From Pseudomonas sp. 31-12 (GTDB lineage: Bacteria > Pseudomonadota > Gammaproteobacteria > Pseudomonadales > Pseudomonadaceae), in NCBI RefSeq assembly GCF_003151075.1, contig NZ_CP029482.1:2170001-2234000 (forward strand): a stretch of DNA of 64,000 bases, written 5' to 3'. Below the pieces are notes generated by a model that was given only the letters and a program-made list of their open reading frames with translations, was not told the DNA's origin and ran no database searches. A program made the position numbers and the translations under genes. Shown here piece by piece: positions 44,048 through 54,955 of this stretch (position 1 is its first letter; each line of letters opens with the position of its first letter).

Positions 44048-44145
44048 CCCCTGTGGGAGCGAGCCTGCTCGCGATGACGGACTGACATTCACATCAATGT
44101 CGACTGATATACCGCTATCGCGAGCAGGCTCGCTCCTACAAGGGG
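44048..44145. repeat. REPIN, GTGGGAGCGAGCCTGC type
   Basis: Arms CCCCTGTGGGAGCGAGCCTG and AGGCTCGCTCCTACAAGGGG around a spacer with GATGACGG...CGCTATCG; it lies inside the prp operon between prpC and acnD. Confidence 0.88.
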
Positions 44146-44211
44146 GCGGTGTGAACTTCAAGCCCTGTGCCAGGCCCCACCTTTTGCAATTACCGTGACC
44201 GAGTCCTGACG

Positions 44212-46806
44212 ATGAACACTGAATTCCGCAAACCGCTGCCCGGCAGCCATCTGGATTACTTCGACGTCCGCGCGGCTGTCGAAGCCATCCAGCCCGGCGC
44301 CTATGACACCCTGCCGTACACCTCCCGCGTTCTGGCGGAAAACCTGGTGCGTCGCTGCGACCCGGCCACGCTCACCGAATCCCTGAAGCAATTCATCGAG
44401 CGCAAACGCGACCTCGACTTCCCGTGGTTCCCGGCCCGCGTGGTCTGCCACGACATCCTCGGCCAGACCGCGCTGGTCGACCTCGCCGGCCTGCGTGACG
44501 CCATCGCCCTGCAAGGTGGCGACCCGGCGCAAGTAAACCCGGTGGTGCCGACGCAATTGATCGTCGACCACTCCCTGGCCGTCGAGCGCGGTGGCTTCGA
44601 TCCGGAGGCGTTCGAGAAGAACCGCGCCATCGAAGACCGTCGCAACGAAGACCGTTTCCACTTCATCAACTGGACCAAAAAGGCCTTCAAGAACGTTGAT
44701 GTGATTCCACCGGGCAACGGGATCATGCACCAGATCAACCTGGAGAAAATGTCTCCGGTAATCCAGGTGCGTGACGGCGTGGCGTTCCCCGACACGTGCG
44801 TCGGCACCGACAGCCACACCCCGCACGTCGATGCGCTGGGCGTGATCGCCATCGGTGTCGGTGGCCTGGAAGCCGAGAGCGTGATGCTCGGCCGCGCTTC
44901 CTGGATGCGCCTGCCGGAAAGCGTCGGCGTTGAACTGACCGGCAAGCTGCAACCGGGCATCACCGCCACCGACATGGTGCTGGCGCTGACCGAGTTCCTG
45001 CGTCAGCAAAAAGTCGTCGGTGCATGGCTGGAGTTCTTCGGTGAAGGCGCCGCGGCGCTGACCCTGGGCGACCGCGCGACCATCTCCAACATGGCCCCGG
45101 AATACGGCGCCACGGCGGCGATGTTCTACATCGATCAGCAAACCATCGACTACCTCAAACTCACCGGCCGTGAAGACGAGCAAGTGCAGTTGGTCGAGAA
45201 CTACGCCAAGACCACTGGCCTGTGGGCTGACAGCCTGAAAGACGCGCAATACGAGCGCGGCTTGACCTTCGACCTGTCCTCGGTGGTGCGCAACATGGCT
45301 GGCCCGAGCAACCCGCACGCCCGTGTCGCGGTGTCGGATCTGGCGGCCAAAGGCATCTCGGGTCAGTGGGATGACGTGCCGGGCCAGATGCCGGACGGCG
45401 CGGTAATCATCGCCGCCATCACCAGCTGCACCAACACCAGCAACCCACGCAACGTGATCGCCGCCGGCCTGCTGGCGCGCAACGCGAACAAACTCGGGCT
45501 GACCCGCAAGCCGTGGGTCAAATCTTCCCTGGCGCCGGGCTCGAAAACCGTGGCGCTGTACCTCGACGAAGCAGGCCTGACCGACGAACTGGAGCAACTG
45601 GGTTTTGGTGTAGTGGCCTTCGCCTGCACCACCTGCAACGGCATGTCCGGCGCGCTCGACCCGGTGATCCAGCAAGAGATCATCGACCGCGACCTTTACG
45701 CCACCGCTGTGTTGTCCGGCAACCGCAACTTCGACGGCCGGATTCACCCGTACGCCAAGAACGCGTTCCTGGCTTCGCCGCCATTGGTCGTCGCTTACGC
45801 CATCGCCGGGACCATCCGTTTCGACATCGAAAAAGACGTGTTGGGCCTGGACGCAGACGGCAAGGAAATCCGCCTGAAAGACATCTGGCCGAGCGACGAA
45901 GAAATCGACGCAGTGGTCAAAGCGTCGGTCAAGCCGGAGCAGTTCCGTCAGGTCTACATTCCGATGTTCGCCATCCACGAAGACACCGGCCCGAAAGTCA
46001 CGCCGCTGTACGACTGGCGCGAAATGAGCACCTACATCCGCCGTCCGCCGTACTGGGAAGGCGCACTGGCCGGTGCCCGTCCGCTCAAGGGCATGCGCCC
46101 GCTGGCGGTGCTGCCGGACAACATCACCACCGATCACCTGTCGCCGTCGAACGCGATCATGCTCGACAGCGCCGCCGGTGAATACCTGGCGAAAATGGGC
46201 CTGCCGGAAGAGGACTTCAACTCCTACGCGACCCACCGCGGTGATCACTTGACCGCCCAGCGTGCAACCTTCGCCAACCCGAAACTGTTCAATGAAATGG
46301 TTCAGGAAAACGGCAAGGTGAAGCAAGGTTCGCTGGCCCGCGTCGAGCCGGAAGGCCAAGTCATGCGCATGTGGGAAGCCATCGAAACCTACATGGAACG
46401 CAAGCAGCCGCTGATCATCATTGCCGGCGCCGACTACGGTCAGGGTTCGTCCCGCGACTGGGCGGCCAAGGGCGTGCGTCTGGCCGGTGTAGAAGCGATC
46501 GCCGCCGAAGGTTTCGAGCGCATCCACCGCACCAACCTGGTGGGCATGGGCGTGTTGCCGCTGGAGTTCAAACCGGGCACCGACCGTCACACATTGGGCA
46601 TCGATGGCAGTGAAACCTACGACGTCATCGGTGAGCGCACACCGCGCGCCGACCTGACGCTGGTGATCAACCGCAAGAACGGCGAACGCGTCGAAGTGCC
46701 GGTGACTTGCCGCCTCGATACCGCCGAAGAAGTGTCGATCTACGAGGCCGGCGGCGTGTTGCAGCGCTTCGCGCAGGACTTCCTGGAATCGGCCGTCGCC
46801 GTCTAA
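44212..46806 (+). CDS. acnD: Fe/S-dependent 2-methylisocitrate dehydratase AcnD
   Basis: 864 residues, aconitase superfamily. It dehydrates 2-methylcitrate to a methylaconitate that PrpF isomerises. Features include DTCVGTDSHTPHVD near 195-208 and the cluster cysteine region ITSCTNTSNPRNV (~404-416) and ACTTCNGMSG (~470-479), with the swivel-domain arginine block GADYGQGSSRDWAAKG (~740-755). ATG at 44212 gives MNTEFRKPLPG; the upstream frame from 44167 is poor. A 9-residue longer alternative is not supported. Confidence 0.95.
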   Translation: MNTEFRKPLPGSHLDYFDVRAAVEAIQPGAYDTLPYTSRVLAENLVRRCDPATLTESLKQFIERKRDLDFPWFPARVVCHDILGQTALVDLAGLRDAIALQGGDPAQVNPVVPTQLIVDHSLAVERGGFDPEAFEKNRAIEDRRNEDRFHFINWTKKAFKNVDVIPPGNGIMHQINLEKMSPVIQVRDGVAFPDTCVGTDSHTPHVDALGVIAIGVGGLEAESVMLGRASWMRLPESVGVELTGKLQPGITATDMVLALTEFLRQQKVVGAWLEFFGEGAAALTLGDRATISNMAPEYGATAAMFYIDQQTIDYLKLTGREDEQVQLVENYAKTTGLWADSLKDAQYERGLTFDLSSVVRNMAGPSNPHARVAVSDLAAKGISGQWDDVPGQMPDGAVIIAAITSCTNTSNPRNVIAAGLLARNANKLGLTRKPWVKSSLAPGSKTVALYLDEAGLTDELEQLGFGVVAFACTTCNGMSGALDPVIQQEIIDRDLYATAVLSGNRNFDGRIHPYAKNAFLASPPLVVAYAIAGTIRFDIEKDVLGLDADGKEIRLKDIWPSDEEIDAVVKASVKPEQFRQVYIPMFAIHEDTGPKVTPLYDWREMSTYIRRPPYWEGALAGARPLKGMRPLAVLPDNITTDHLSPSNAIMLDSAAGEYLAKMGLPEEDFNSYATHRGDHLTAQRATFANPKLFNEMVQENGKVKQGSLARVEPEGQVMRMWEAIETYMERKQPLIIIAGADYGQGSSRDWAAKGVRLAGVEAIAAEGFERIHRTNLVGMGVLPLEFKPGTDRHTLGIDGSETYDVIGERTPRADLTLVINRKNGERVEVPVTCRLDTAEEVSIYEAGGVLQRFAQDFLESAVAV

Positions 46807-46861
46807 ATCACGACGTGCGGACACGGGATGTTGAGTCCCGTGTCCGCTTTGAAGGAGCACC

Positions 46862-48052
46862 ATGGCTCACGCACCTCAGATCAAAATCCCCGCCACCTAC
46901 ATGCGCGGCGGCACCAGCAAAGGCGTGTTCTTCAGCCTGAAAGACCTGCCCGAAGCGGCACAGATTCCCGGCCCGGCACGCGATGCCTTGTTGCTGCGCG
47001 TGATTGGCAGCCCCGACCCGTACGACAAGCAAATCGACGGCATGGGCGGTGCGACCTCCAGCACCAGCAAAACCGTGATCCTGTCGAAAAGCACCAAGGC
47101 TGATCACGACGTCGATTACCTGTTCGGTCAGGTCTCGATCGACAAGCCTTTCGTCGACTGGAGCGGTAATTGCGGCAACCTTTCTGCAGCGGTCGGTTCG
47201 TTCGCCATCAGCAACGGTCTGGTAGACGCCAGTCGCATTCCGCACAACGGCGTTGCCGTGGTGCGCGTATGGCAAGCCAACATCGGCAAGACCATCATCG
47301 CCCACGTGCCGATCACCAATGGTGAAGTGCAGGAAACCGGTGATTTCGAACTCGACGGCGTGACCTTTCCCGCCGCCGAAGTGCAGGTCGAATTCATGGA
47401 CCCGGCGGCGGAAGAAGAGGGCGGCGGTGGTTCGATGTTCCCCACCGGCAACCTGGTGGATGACCTGGAAGTGCCCGGCGTCGGCACCTTCAAGGCGACC
47501 ATGATCAACGCCGGCATCCCGACGATTTTCGTCAACGCCGAAGACATCGGTTACACCGGCACCGAGTTGCAGGGCGCGATCAATGGCGATCCGAAAGCGT
47601 TGCTGATGTTCGAGACCATCCGTGCTTATGGCGCGCTGCGCATGGGCTTGATCAAGGACCTGGACGAAGCGACCAAGCGTCAGCACACGCCAAAGGTGGC
47701 CTTCGTGTCCAAGCCGGCGGACTACGTGGCGTCCAGCGGTAAGGCGATTAAGGCAAGTGATGTCGACCTGCTGGTGCGCGCACTGTCGATGGGCAAACTG
47801 CATCACGCGATGATGGGCACGGCGGCGGTTGCAATCGGTACGGCAGCGGCGATTTCCGGCACCTTGGTCAACCTGGCGGCGGGCGGTATCGAACGCAACG
47901 CCGTGCGCTTCGGGCATCCGTCCGGCACCTTGCGCGTGGGCGCCGAGGCCAGCCAGGTCAACGGCGAATGGACCGTGAACAAAGCCATCATGAGCCGCAG
48001 TGCGCGGGTGTTGATGGAAGGCTTCGTGCGCGTGCCGGGTGATTCGTTCTGA
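46862..48052 (+). CDS. prpF: 2-methylaconitate cis-trans isomerase
   Basis: 396 residues, diaminopimelate-epimerase-like fold. N-terminus IPATYMRGGTSKGVFF carries the active-site serine/glycine loop; DWSGNCGNLSAAVG near 100-112 is the second half-site. It isomerises the methylaconitate made by AcnD, so acnD-prpF together replace PrpD-type chemistry. AAGGAG precedes the ATG. A REPIN follows 27 nt after the stop. Confidence 0.95.
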   Translation: MAHAPQIKIPATYMRGGTSKGVFFSLKDLPEAAQIPGPARDALLLRVIGSPDPYDKQIDGMGGATSSTSKTVILSKSTKADHDVDYLFGQVSIDKPFVDWSGNCGNLSAAVGSFAISNGLVDASRIPHNGVAVVRVWQANIGKTIIAHVPITNGEVQETGDFELDGVTFPAAEVQVEFMDPAAEEEGGGGSMFPTGNLVDDLEVPGVGTFKATMINAGIPTIFVNAEDIGYTGTELQGAINGDPKALLMFETIRAYGALRMGLIKDLDEATKRQHTPKVAFVSKPADYVASSGKAIKASDVDLLVRALSMGKLHHAMMGTAAVAIGTAAAISGTLVNLAAGGIERNAVRFGHPSGTLRVGAEASQVNGEWTVNKAIMSRSARVLMEGFVRVPGDSF

Positions 48053-48078
48053 CGCAAATCCAGAAATAAACACTAAAC

Positions 48079-48171
48079 CCTGTGGGAGCGAGCCTGCTCG
48101 CGATGAGGCCTTCACATTCAACATCTATGTTGGCTGATACACCGCTATCGCGGGCAAGCCCGCTCCCACAG
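48079..48171. repeat. REPIN, GTGGGAGCGAGCCTGC type
   Basis: Arms CCTGTGGGAGCGAGCCTGCT and GGCAAGCCCGCTCCCACAG; it lies between prpF and prpD. Confidence 0.86.
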
Positions 48172-48263
48172 TTGACCGTATTCCAAAATAAGAAAGCAGT
48201 ATCCCGCTGAGATTGCCCTGAACCGAGGTCCCATCAACGAAGCACTAACCGAGTGAATCGAAC

Positions 48264-49748
48264 ATGAGCACCAACGTCGACCTGAACAACCGCCCCGACT
48301 ACGACACCGTCCTGCAGGACATCGCCGATTACGTCCTCAACTTCAAAATCGAATCCAAGGAAGCGCTGGACACCGCTCGCAACTGCCTGATCGACACCCT
48401 CGGCTGCGGCCTGCTGGCCTTGCGTTTCCCCGAATGCACCAAACACCTCGGCCCGATCGTCGAAGGCACCGTCGTCCCGTTCGGCGCGCGGGTTCCCGGC
48501 ACCCGTTTCCGGCTCGATCCGGTCAAAGCGGCGTGGGACATCGGCTGCATCGTGCGCTGGCTCGACTACAACGACACCTGGCTCGCAGCCGAGTGGGGCC
48601 ACCCGTCCGATAACCTCGGCGGGATTCTTGCGGTGGCCGACCACGTGTCACAAAAGCGCCTGGCCAATGGCGATGCGCCGCTGACCATCCGCGCGGTGCT
48701 CGAAGCCATGATCATGGCCCACGAGATTCAAGGCGTGATCGCCCTGGAAAACTCCTTCAATCGTGTAGGGCTCGATCACGTCATCCTGGTGAAAGTCGCC
48801 TCGACCGCCGTCACCGCCAAACTCATGGGCGCCAATCGCGCGCAACTGCTGTCAGCGTTGTCCCACGCCTTTGCCGACGGGCAAGCGCTGCGCACCTATC
48901 GGCATGCGCCGAATGCCGGGTCGCGCAAATCCTGGGCAGCGGGCGATGCGTCCAGCCGGGGCGTGCGCCTGGCGGACATTGCGATGCGCGGCGAGATGGG
49001 TATTCCCGGCGTGCTGACGGCCAAGCAGTGGGGTTTTTACGACGTGTTGTTTAGCCACACCAACAACGATCTGGCGCTCAAGCCGGGAGACAAGCGCGCG
49101 TTCAGCTTCTCCCGCAGCTACGGCACCTACGTGATGGAAAACGTGCTGTTCAAAATCAGTTTTCCAGCGGAATTCCACGCGCAAACCGCCTGCGAAGCGG
49201 CGGTGACCCTGCATCCACAGGTTAGAAACCGCCTGCATGAAATCGACAAGATCGTCATCACCACCCACGAATCGGCGATCCGCATCATTTCCAAGGTTGG
49301 CCCGTTGGCCAATGCCGCGGACCGCGATCATTGCATTCAGTACATGACTGCCGTGCCGCTGGCGTTTGGCAACCTGGTCGCCGAGCAATACGAAGATGAC
49401 TTCCATGCGGCGCATCCGATCATCGACGTGCTGCGGGAAAAAATGATCATCGTTGAAGAGCCGCGATTCACCCGCGAATATCTGGAAGCTGACAAGCGCT
49501 CCATCGCCAACGCAATACAGGTGTTTTTCAAGGACGGTTCAAGCACCGAGAACGTGGTGGTCGAGTACCCGATTGGCCATCGGCGTCGCCGTGCTGACGG
49601 GATTCCGTTGCTGGAGGATAAGTTCAGGGCGAACCTGGCGACACGCTTCACCGCGCAGCGCAGTGAGGAGATTTTCGAGTTGTGCAAGGATCAGGCAGCG
49701 CTTGAAGCGACGCCTGTTAATCGGTTTGTGGATTTGTTTGTTATCTAG
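48264..49748 (+). CDS. prpD: 2-methylcitrate dehydratase
   Basis: 494 residues, MmgE/PrpD family. Visible are [20 protein letters not shown] near 94-113, [17 protein letters not shown] near 155-172 and [14 protein letters not shown] near 217-230. It can dehydrate 2-methylcitrate directly. With AcnD/PrpF present the step looks duplicated; this is common in Pseudomonas and PrpD may act on another stereoisomer. Last gene of the cluster. Confidence 0.94.
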   Translation: MSTNVDLNNRPDYDTVLQDIADYVLNFKIESKEALDTARNCLIDTLGCGLLALRFPECTKHLGPIVEGTVVPFGARVPGTRFRLDPVKAAWDIGCIVRWLDYNDTWLAAEWGHPSDNLGGILAVADHVSQKRLANGDAPLTIRAVLEAMIMAHEIQGVIALENSFNRVGLDHVILVKVASTAVTAKLMGANRAQLLSALSHAFADGQALRTYRHAPNAGSRKSWAAGDASSRGVRLADIAMRGEMGIPGVLTAKQWGFYDVLFSHTNNDLALKPGDKRAFSFSRSYGTYVMENVLFKISFPAEFHAQTACEAAVTLHPQVRNRLHEIDKIVITTHESAIRIISKVGPLANAADRDHCIQYMTAVPLAFGNLVAEQYEDDFHAAHPIIDVLREKMIIVEEPRFTREYLEADKRSIANAIQVFFKDGSSTENVVVEYPIGHRRRRADGIPLLEDKFRANLATRFTAQRSEEIFELCKDQAALEATPVNRFVDLFVI

Positions 49749-49767
49749 AGGACCGCGTTATCGTTCA

Positions 49768-49843
49768 ATCGCTAGCAGGCTAGCTCCCACAGTTGATTTG
49801 TGTTCACCGCAGATCAACTGTGGGAGCCAGCCTGCTGGCGATG
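49768..49843. repeat. REP pair, reversed arm order
   Basis: ATCGCTAGCAGGCTAGCTCC...CACAGTTGAT and ATCAACTGTGGGAGCCAGCC...GGCGAT with a spacer of only ~15 nt; it lies between convergent prpD and ppsR. Confidence 0.82.
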
Positions 49844-49866
49844 AGGCCATAGCAGGCAATGGAGAG

Positions 49867-50685
49867 TTACTTGAACCGCCGCTCAACACCTTTTTCGACG
49901 AGGATCTTCGCGGAAATTTCTTCTACGGAAAAATGCGTGGAGTTGATGTTGGGAATGTTCTCCCGACGGAACAGGTTTTCCACCTCGCGCACTTCGAACT
50001 CGCACTGGGCGTAGCTCGAATAGCGGCTGTTGGGCTTGCGCTCGTTGCGGATGGCGGTGAGACGGTCCGGGTCGATGGTCAGGCCGAACAGCTTGTGCTG
50101 GTGAGCACGCAGGGCGTTCGGCAAGGTCAGGCGTTCCATGTCGTCTTCGGTCAGCGGGTAGTTGGCCGCGCGGATGCCGAATTGCATGGCCATGTACAGG
50201 CACGTCGGCGTCTTACCACAACGCGACACGCCCACTAGGATCAGGTCGGCCTTGTCGTAATAATGCGTGCGGGCGCCGTCGTCGTTGTCGAGGGCGAAGT
50301 TCACCGCCTCGATGCGTTCCATGTAATTGGAGTTGCCGCCAATGGAATGGGACTTGCCGACGGTGTAGGAAGAATGCTCGGTCAGTTCCTGTTCAAGCGG
50401 CGCCAGGAAGGTCGAGAAAATGTCGATCATGAAACCATTGGACGTTGCGAGGATCTCACGGATGTCCTGATTGACGATGGTGTCAAAGATAATCGGCCGG
50501 AAGCCGTCGGTTTCGGCGGCTTTGTTGATTTGTTGTACCATGGCCCGCGCTTTATCCACGTTATCGATGTACGGACGCGTGAATTTGCTGAAGGTAATGT
50601 TTTCGAACTGCGCCAGGAGGCTTTGGCCGAGGGTTTCGGCTGTGATGCCGGTGCCGTCGGAAATAAAGAAAGCAGATCGTTTCAT
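49867..50685 (-). CDS. ppsR: PEP synthetase regulatory protein (kinase/pyrophosphorylase)
   Basis: 272 residues, DUF299 family. It inactivates PEP synthase by ADP-dependent threonine phosphorylation and reactivates it by Pi-dependent removal. The P-loop-like GVSRCGKT is at 152-159; the start [20 protein letters not shown] is the family signature. ATG at 50685 follows AAGGTG. It is divergent from ppsA, its target. Confidence 0.94.
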   Translation of the reverse strand: MKRSAFFISDGTGITAETLGQSLLAQFENITFSKFTRPYIDNVDKARAMVQQINKAAETDGFRPIIFDTIVNQDIREILATSNGFMIDIFSTFLAPLEQELTEHSSYTVGKSHSIGGNSNYMERIEAVNFALDNDDGARTHYYDKADLILVGVSRCGKTPTCLYMAMQFGIRAANYPLTEDDMERLTLPNALRAHQHKLFGLTIDPDRLTAIRNERKPNSRYSSYAQCEFEVREVENLFRRENIPNINSTHFSVEEISAKILVEKGVERRFK

Positions 50686-50859
50686 TTGCACCTTGGGCCT
50701 TAAGCTAGTGAAGATTTCTGGATATGATAGGCGCGATTTGCCGGCCGCCAGTGGCCCGCATTCTCACTTATTTTCCAGGTCCAGGCCATACAGCCGGTAA
50801 ACGCTCCCCCGAGCCGCCGGCTTCTGAGCTTTTCCAACACAGTTAGTGGAGAGATCACC

Positions 50860-53235
50860 TTGGTAGAGTACGTAGTTTCCCTCGATAAGCTCGGCGTCCA
50901 TGATGTAGAGCACGTAGGGGGCAAGAACGCATCCCTGGGCGAGATGATCAGTAACCTCGCAGGCGCCGGTGTATCGGTGCCCGGTGGCTTCGCCACGACA
51001 GCTCAGGCTTATCGTGATTTTCTGGAACTGAGCGGCCTGAACGATCAGATCCACGCCGCCCTCGACGCTCTCGACGTCGACGATGTCAACGCCCTGGCCA
51101 AGACTGGCGCCCAGATCCGTCAATGGATCATGGAAGCCGAATTCCCCGAGAAGCTCAACGCCGAGATCCGCACCGCGTTCGCCACGCTGTCGGCCGGCAA
51201 CCCTGACATGGCAGTGGCCGTGCGCTCTTCCGCTACCGCCGAAGACCTGCCGGACGCTTCCTTCGCCGGTCAGCAAGAAACTTTCCTGAACATCCGTGGT
51301 GTCGAAAACGTCATTCGCGCCGCCAAAGAGGTGTTCGCCTCCCTGTTCAACGACCGCGCGATTTCCTACCGCGTCCACCAGGGCTTCGACCACAAGCTGG
51401 TGGCCCTGTCGGCTGGTGTGCAGCGCATGGTCCGCTCCGAAACCGGCACTGCCGGCGTGATGTTCACCCTCGATACCGAATCGGGCTTCCGTGACGTGGT
51501 GTTTATCACCGGCGCCTACGGCCTGGGTGAAACCGTCGTACAAGGCGCGGTGAACCCGGATGAGTTCTACGTCCACAAAGGCACGCTGGAAGCCGGTCGT
51601 CCGGCCATCTTGCGTCGCAACCTGGGCAGCAAGGCCATCAAGATGATCTACGGCGAAGTGGCTACGGCCGGCAAGTCGGTCAAGACCATCGACGTTGACA
51701 AGGCTGATCGCGCCCGTTTCTGCCTGACCGACGCCGAAGTCAGCGAACTGGCCAAGCAAGCGATGATCATCGAGAAACACTACAAGTGCCCGATGGACAT
51801 CGAATGGGCCAAAGACGGCGACGACGGCAAGCTCTACATCGTTCAGGCCCGTCCTGAAACCGTGAAGAGCCGTACCTCGGCCAACGTCATGGAACGCTAC
51901 CTGTTGAAAGAAACCGGCACCGTACTGGTTGAAGGTCGCGCCATCGGCCAGCGCATCGGCGCCGGCAAGGTCCGCATCATCAAGGACGTGTCCGAGATGG
52001 ACAAAGTCCAGCCAGGCGACGTACTGGTCTCTGACATGACCGACCCGGACTGGGAACCGGTCATGAAGCGCGCCAGCGCGATCGTCACCAACCGCGGCGG
52101 TCGTACCTGCCATGCGGCGATCATTGCTCGCGAACTGGGCATCCCGGCTGTAGTCGGTTGCGGCAACGCCACCCAGCTGTTGAAAGACGGCCAGGGCGTG
52201 ACCGTGTCCTGTGCTGAAGGCGACACCGGTTACATCTTCGAAGGCGAACTGGGCTTCGACATCAAGAAAAACTCCGTGGACGCCATGCCTGATCTGCCGT
52301 TCAAGATCATGATGAACGTCGGCAACCCGGATCGTGCATTCGACTTCGCGCAACTGCCGAACGCCGGTGTGGGCCTGGCCCGCCTGGAATTCATCATCAA
52401 CCGCATGATTGGTGTCCACCCCAAAGCGCTGTTGAACTACGACGGTCTGCCGCAGGACATCAAGGACAGCGTCGACAAACGCATTGCCGGTTACGACGAT
52501 CCGGTCGGCTTCTATGTCGATAAACTGGTCGAAGGCATCAGCACCCTGGCCGCTGCGTTCACCCCGAAAAAGGTCATCGTGCGTCTGTCGGACTTCAAGT
52601 CCAACGAATACGCGAACCTGATCGGCGGCAAGCTCTACGAGCCGGAAGAAGAAAACCCGATGCTGGGCTTCCGCGGTGCCTCGCGTTACATCAGCGAAGC
52701 GTTCCGTGACTGCTTCGAACTCGAATGCCGCGCGCTCAAGCGCGTGCGTAACGAGATGGGCCTGACCAACGTTGAAATCATGGTGCCGTTCGTCCGTACT
52801 TTGGGCGAAGCGAGCCAGGTGATCGATCTGCTGGCCGAAAACGGGCTGGCTCGCGGCGAGAACGGTCTGCGCATCATCATGATGTGTGAACTGCCGTCCA
52901 ACGCGATCCTGGCTGAAGAATTCCTCGAGTTCTTCGACGGCTTCTCCATCGGCTCCAACGACCTGACTCAGCTGACGCTGGGCCTGGACCGTGACTCCGG
53001 GATCATCGCTCACCTGTTCGACGAGCGTAATCCGGCGGTCAAGAAGCTGCTGGCCAACGCCATTGCCGCGTGCAACAAGGCCGGCAAATACATCGGCATT
53101 TGCGGTCAGGGCCCTTCGGACCACCCTGATCTGGCCAAATGGCTGATGGAGCAGGGCATCGAAAGCGTTTCGCTGAACCCCGATTCCGTACTGGAAACCT
53201 GGTTCTTCCTGGCTGAAGGTCAGGCTTCGGCTTGA
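50860..53235 (+). CDS. ppsA: phosphoenolpyruvate synthase
   Basis: 791 residues; makes PEP from pyruvate and ATP for gluconeogenesis. The N-terminal ATP-grasp domain opens [28 protein letters not shown]; the phosphohistidine is H418 in [14 protein letters not shown], whose neighbouring threonine is the PpsR target; the C-terminal TIM-barrel has [15 protein letters not shown] and the catalytic cysteine in CGQGPSD. Translation starts at TTG 50860, 6 nt after GGAGAG. It links to prp genes by metabolism: propionate gives pyruvate, which this enzyme feeds to gluconeogenesis. Confidence 0.95.
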   Translation: MVEYVVSLDKLGVHDVEHVGGKNASLGEMISNLAGAGVSVPGGFATTAQAYRDFLELSGLNDQIHAALDALDVDDVNALAKTGAQIRQWIMEAEFPEKLNAEIRTAFATLSAGNPDMAVAVRSSATAEDLPDASFAGQQETFLNIRGVENVIRAAKEVFASLFNDRAISYRVHQGFDHKLVALSAGVQRMVRSETGTAGVMFTLDTESGFRDVVFITGAYGLGETVVQGAVNPDEFYVHKGTLEAGRPAILRRNLGSKAIKMIYGEVATAGKSVKTIDVDKADRARFCLTDAEVSELAKQAMIIEKHYKCPMDIEWAKDGDDGKLYIVQARPETVKSRTSANVMERYLLKETGTVLVEGRAIGQRIGAGKVRIIKDVSEMDKVQPGDVLVSDMTDPDWEPVMKRASAIVTNRGGRTCHAAIIARELGIPAVVGCGNATQLLKDGQGVTVSCAEGDTGYIFEGELGFDIKKNSVDAMPDLPFKIMMNVGNPDRAFDFAQLPNAGVGLARLEFIINRMIGVHPKALLNYDGLPQDIKDSVDKRIAGYDDPVGFYVDKLVEGISTLAAAFTPKKVIVRLSDFKSNEYANLIGGKLYEPEEENPMLGFRGASRYISEAFRDCFELECRALKRVRNEMGLTNVEIMVPFVRTLGEASQVIDLLAENGLARGENGLRIIMMCELPSNAILAEEFLEFFDGFSIGSNDLTQLTLGLDRDSGIIAHLFDERNPAVKKLLANAIAACNKAGKYIGICGQGPSDHPDLAKWLMEQGIESVSLNPDSVLETWFFLAEGQASA

Positions 53236-53243
53236 TGTGAATG

Positions 53244-53269
53244 AAGCCTCGGTCATGTGGCCGAGGCTT
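53244..53269 (+). terminator. ppsA terminator 1
   Basis: AAGCCTCGG-TCATGTGG-CCGAGGCTT with a short T-run. Confidence 0.75.
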
Positions 53270-53281
53270 TAAGAATCAAGT

Positions 53282-53313
53282 AGGGCGGGCTCCTCTGGAT
53301 GCCGCCCTTTTTT
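53282..53313 (+). terminator. ppsA terminator 2
   Basis: AGGGCGG...CCGCCCT followed by seven T residues; its T-run ends 14 nt before the hydrolase ATG. Confidence 0.75.
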
Positions 53314-53326
53314 GTGCAAGAGCATT

Positions 53327-54316
53327 ATGCAAAGCAGCAGCAACCTATTTCCTGTCGCCCTGATCAGCGCCGAGCGGCGCGGTGATCTGAGCGAAGATGT
53401 CTATCGTTTGAAACCCGGTAACAGCCCTGACGGCACCGTCGAACTGGCTGTGACGCGTCTCGGCATGGCCGATGAACCGTCCGTGCGCGGCGTGCCAGTG
53501 ATTCTGTTGCACGGCAGCTTTTCCAATCGCCGGTTCTGGTTCTCGCCGAAAGGGCTGGGGCTGGGCGCCTACCTGACGCGTCTGGGCTTCGATGTCTGGA
53601 TTGCGGAGATGCGTGGCCACGGCCTGTCCCAACGCAACCACAACTACCGCAAGAACCGCGTCAGCGACTACGCCCGTTACGATCTGCCGGCCATTGGTGC
53701 GTTCGTGCGTGAGCAGAGCGGCCAGGTCCCGCACTGGATCGGTCACTCGCTGGGCGGCATCACGCTGGCGGCGGCACTGGGTGGGGAATACATCGGCGAG
53801 CCTGTGGTTGCGTCAGCGGCGTTCTTCGGCACGCAGGTCAGTCGCACTTACTGGCCGTTGAAGATTCCACCAGTGGAGTGGAGCGGGCGCTTCATTCTCA
53901 AGCGTTTCGCGCAGCTGTCCGGTTCACGGCTCAAGCGCGGCCCGGAGGACGAGCCGATTGGCCTGGCCCTGGAAAGCATGCGCTGGTATGGCCTGTTCGG
54001 ACGCTTCGGCGATGCGGACAAGGATTGGTGGGCGGGATTGGCCGAGGTTCAGGTGCCGGTGCTGGCAGTGAGCGCCGCTGGCGATCATCAGGATCCGGCG
54101 TGGGCCTGTCGCAAGTTGTTCGATCAAGTGGGTTCCGAACACAAGCAATTCATCAACCTTGGCCGCGAGCAGGGCTTTGGCGATAATTTTGGTCACGTGG
54201 AAATGCTCGTCAGCAAAGCCGCTCAAGCCGAAGTCTGGCCGTTGGTGGCGCGTTGGCTGGCGGATCAGCAAACGCCTTTGCTGGGAGAAAAGCCGGATTT
54301 GGCCGCGGCAGTCTGA
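53327..54316 (+). CDS. alpha/beta hydrolase (esterase-like)
   Basis: 329 residues. Nucleophile elbow GHSLGG (WIGHSLGGITLAA) near residue 145, oxyanion HGSFSNRRFW near 60, a late Asp in SAAGDHQDPAWA and His in FGHVEM complete a plausible triad. No signal peptide. It has the same place as PA1771, annotated as an esterase/lipase. Substrate unknown. ATG at 53327 gives MQSSSNLFPV; the GAG in AAGAGC is a weak ribosome-binding site. Confidence 0.88.
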   Translation: MQSSSNLFPVALISAERRGDLSEDVYRLKPGNSPDGTVELAVTRLGMADEPSVRGVPVILLHGSFSNRRFWFSPKGLGLGAYLTRLGFDVWIAEMRGHGLSQRNHNYRKNRVSDYARYDLPAIGAFVREQSGQVPHWIGHSLGGITLAAALGGEYIGEPVVASAAFFGTQVSRTYWPLKIPPVEWSGRFILKRFAQLSGSRLKRGPEDEPIGLALESMRWYGLFGRFGDADKDWWAGLAEVQVPVLAVSAAGDHQDPAWACRKLFDQVGSEHKQFINLGREQGFGDNFGHVEMLVSKAAQAEVWPLVARWLADQQTPLLGEKPDLAAAV

Positions 54317-54437
54317 GCCTGATGCTCTAACAAGGGCATTTCGCTCTGTTCGGCTTGAGGCTAAGATATGACGCATTGTGCTGTTCCGGTCACTTTGCGA
54401 CACACTCGATTGTCTTCCTCTTTACAGGAGTTTCTCG

Positions 54438-54929
54438 ATGAACCATTACCTCACGCCTGACCTGTGCGACGCCTACCCGGAGCTGGTGCAGGTGCTGGAA
54501 CCGATGTTCAGCAATTTCGGTGGCCGTGATTCGTTCGGCGGCGAAATCGTGACCATCAAGTGCTTCGAAGACAACTCGCTGGTCAAGGAACAAGCCGAGC
54601 TCAAGGGCAATGGCAAGGTGTTGGTGGTCGATGGCGGCGGTTCCCTGCGTCGTGCGCTGCTGGGCGACATGATCGCCGAGAAAGCCGCGAAAAACGGTTG
54701 GGAAGGGCTGGTCATCTACGGTTGCATCCGTGACGTCGACGTCATCGCGCAAACCGACCTGGGGGTCCAGGCGCTGGCCAGCCACCCGATGAAGACCGAC
54801 AAGCGCGGGATCGGCGATCTCAACGTGGCGGTAACCTTTGCGGGCGTGACCTTCCATCCGGGCCATTACATCTACGCGGACAACAACGGCGTGATCATCT
54901 CGCCAAGCCCGCTGAAGATGCCTGAATAA
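54438..54929 (+). CDS. rraA: RraA-family protein (ribonuclease E activity regulator A)
   Basis: 163 residues, close to E. coli RraA length. Signature segments: [58 protein letters not shown] and [12 protein letters not shown]. RraA binds RNase E; Pseudomonas RraA-like proteins may also have 4-hydroxy-4-methyl-2-oxoglutarate aldolase activity, which the [10 protein letters not shown]...RD(V)D motif allows. ATG 54438 follows CAGGAG. Confidence 0.92.
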   Translation: MNHYLTPDLCDAYPELVQVLEPMFSNFGGRDSFGGEIVTIKCFEDNSLVKEQAELKGNGKVLVVDGGGSLRRALLGDMIAEKAAKNGWEGLVIYGCIRDVDVIAQTDLGVQALASHPMKTDKRGIGDLNVAVTFAGVTFHPGHYIYADNNGVIISPSPLKMPE

Positions 54930-54955
54930 AGCCGCGAATCAACAAAGGGGTGAGG

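Noticed and set aside
44158..46863. Open frame of ~900 codons on the - strand, opposite acnD
   Set aside because: A shadow of strong codon bias in a GC-rich gene; the translation is rich in His, Arg, Asp and Val and has no family pattern, while the + strand encodes an unmistakable AcnD.
46808..48124. Long - strand frame opposite prpF
   Set aside because: Antisense shadow; prpF motifs are clear on the + strand and the frame also runs through a REPIN.
48264..49748. prpD as a redundant or decaying gene because acnD/prpF are present
   Set aside because: The frame is intact and full length with conserved motifs, and many Pseudomonas keep all three genes.
50764..53256. Open frame of ~830 codons on the - strand, opposite ppsA
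   Set aside because: Same effect; the + strand is a full PEP synthase with all motifs.
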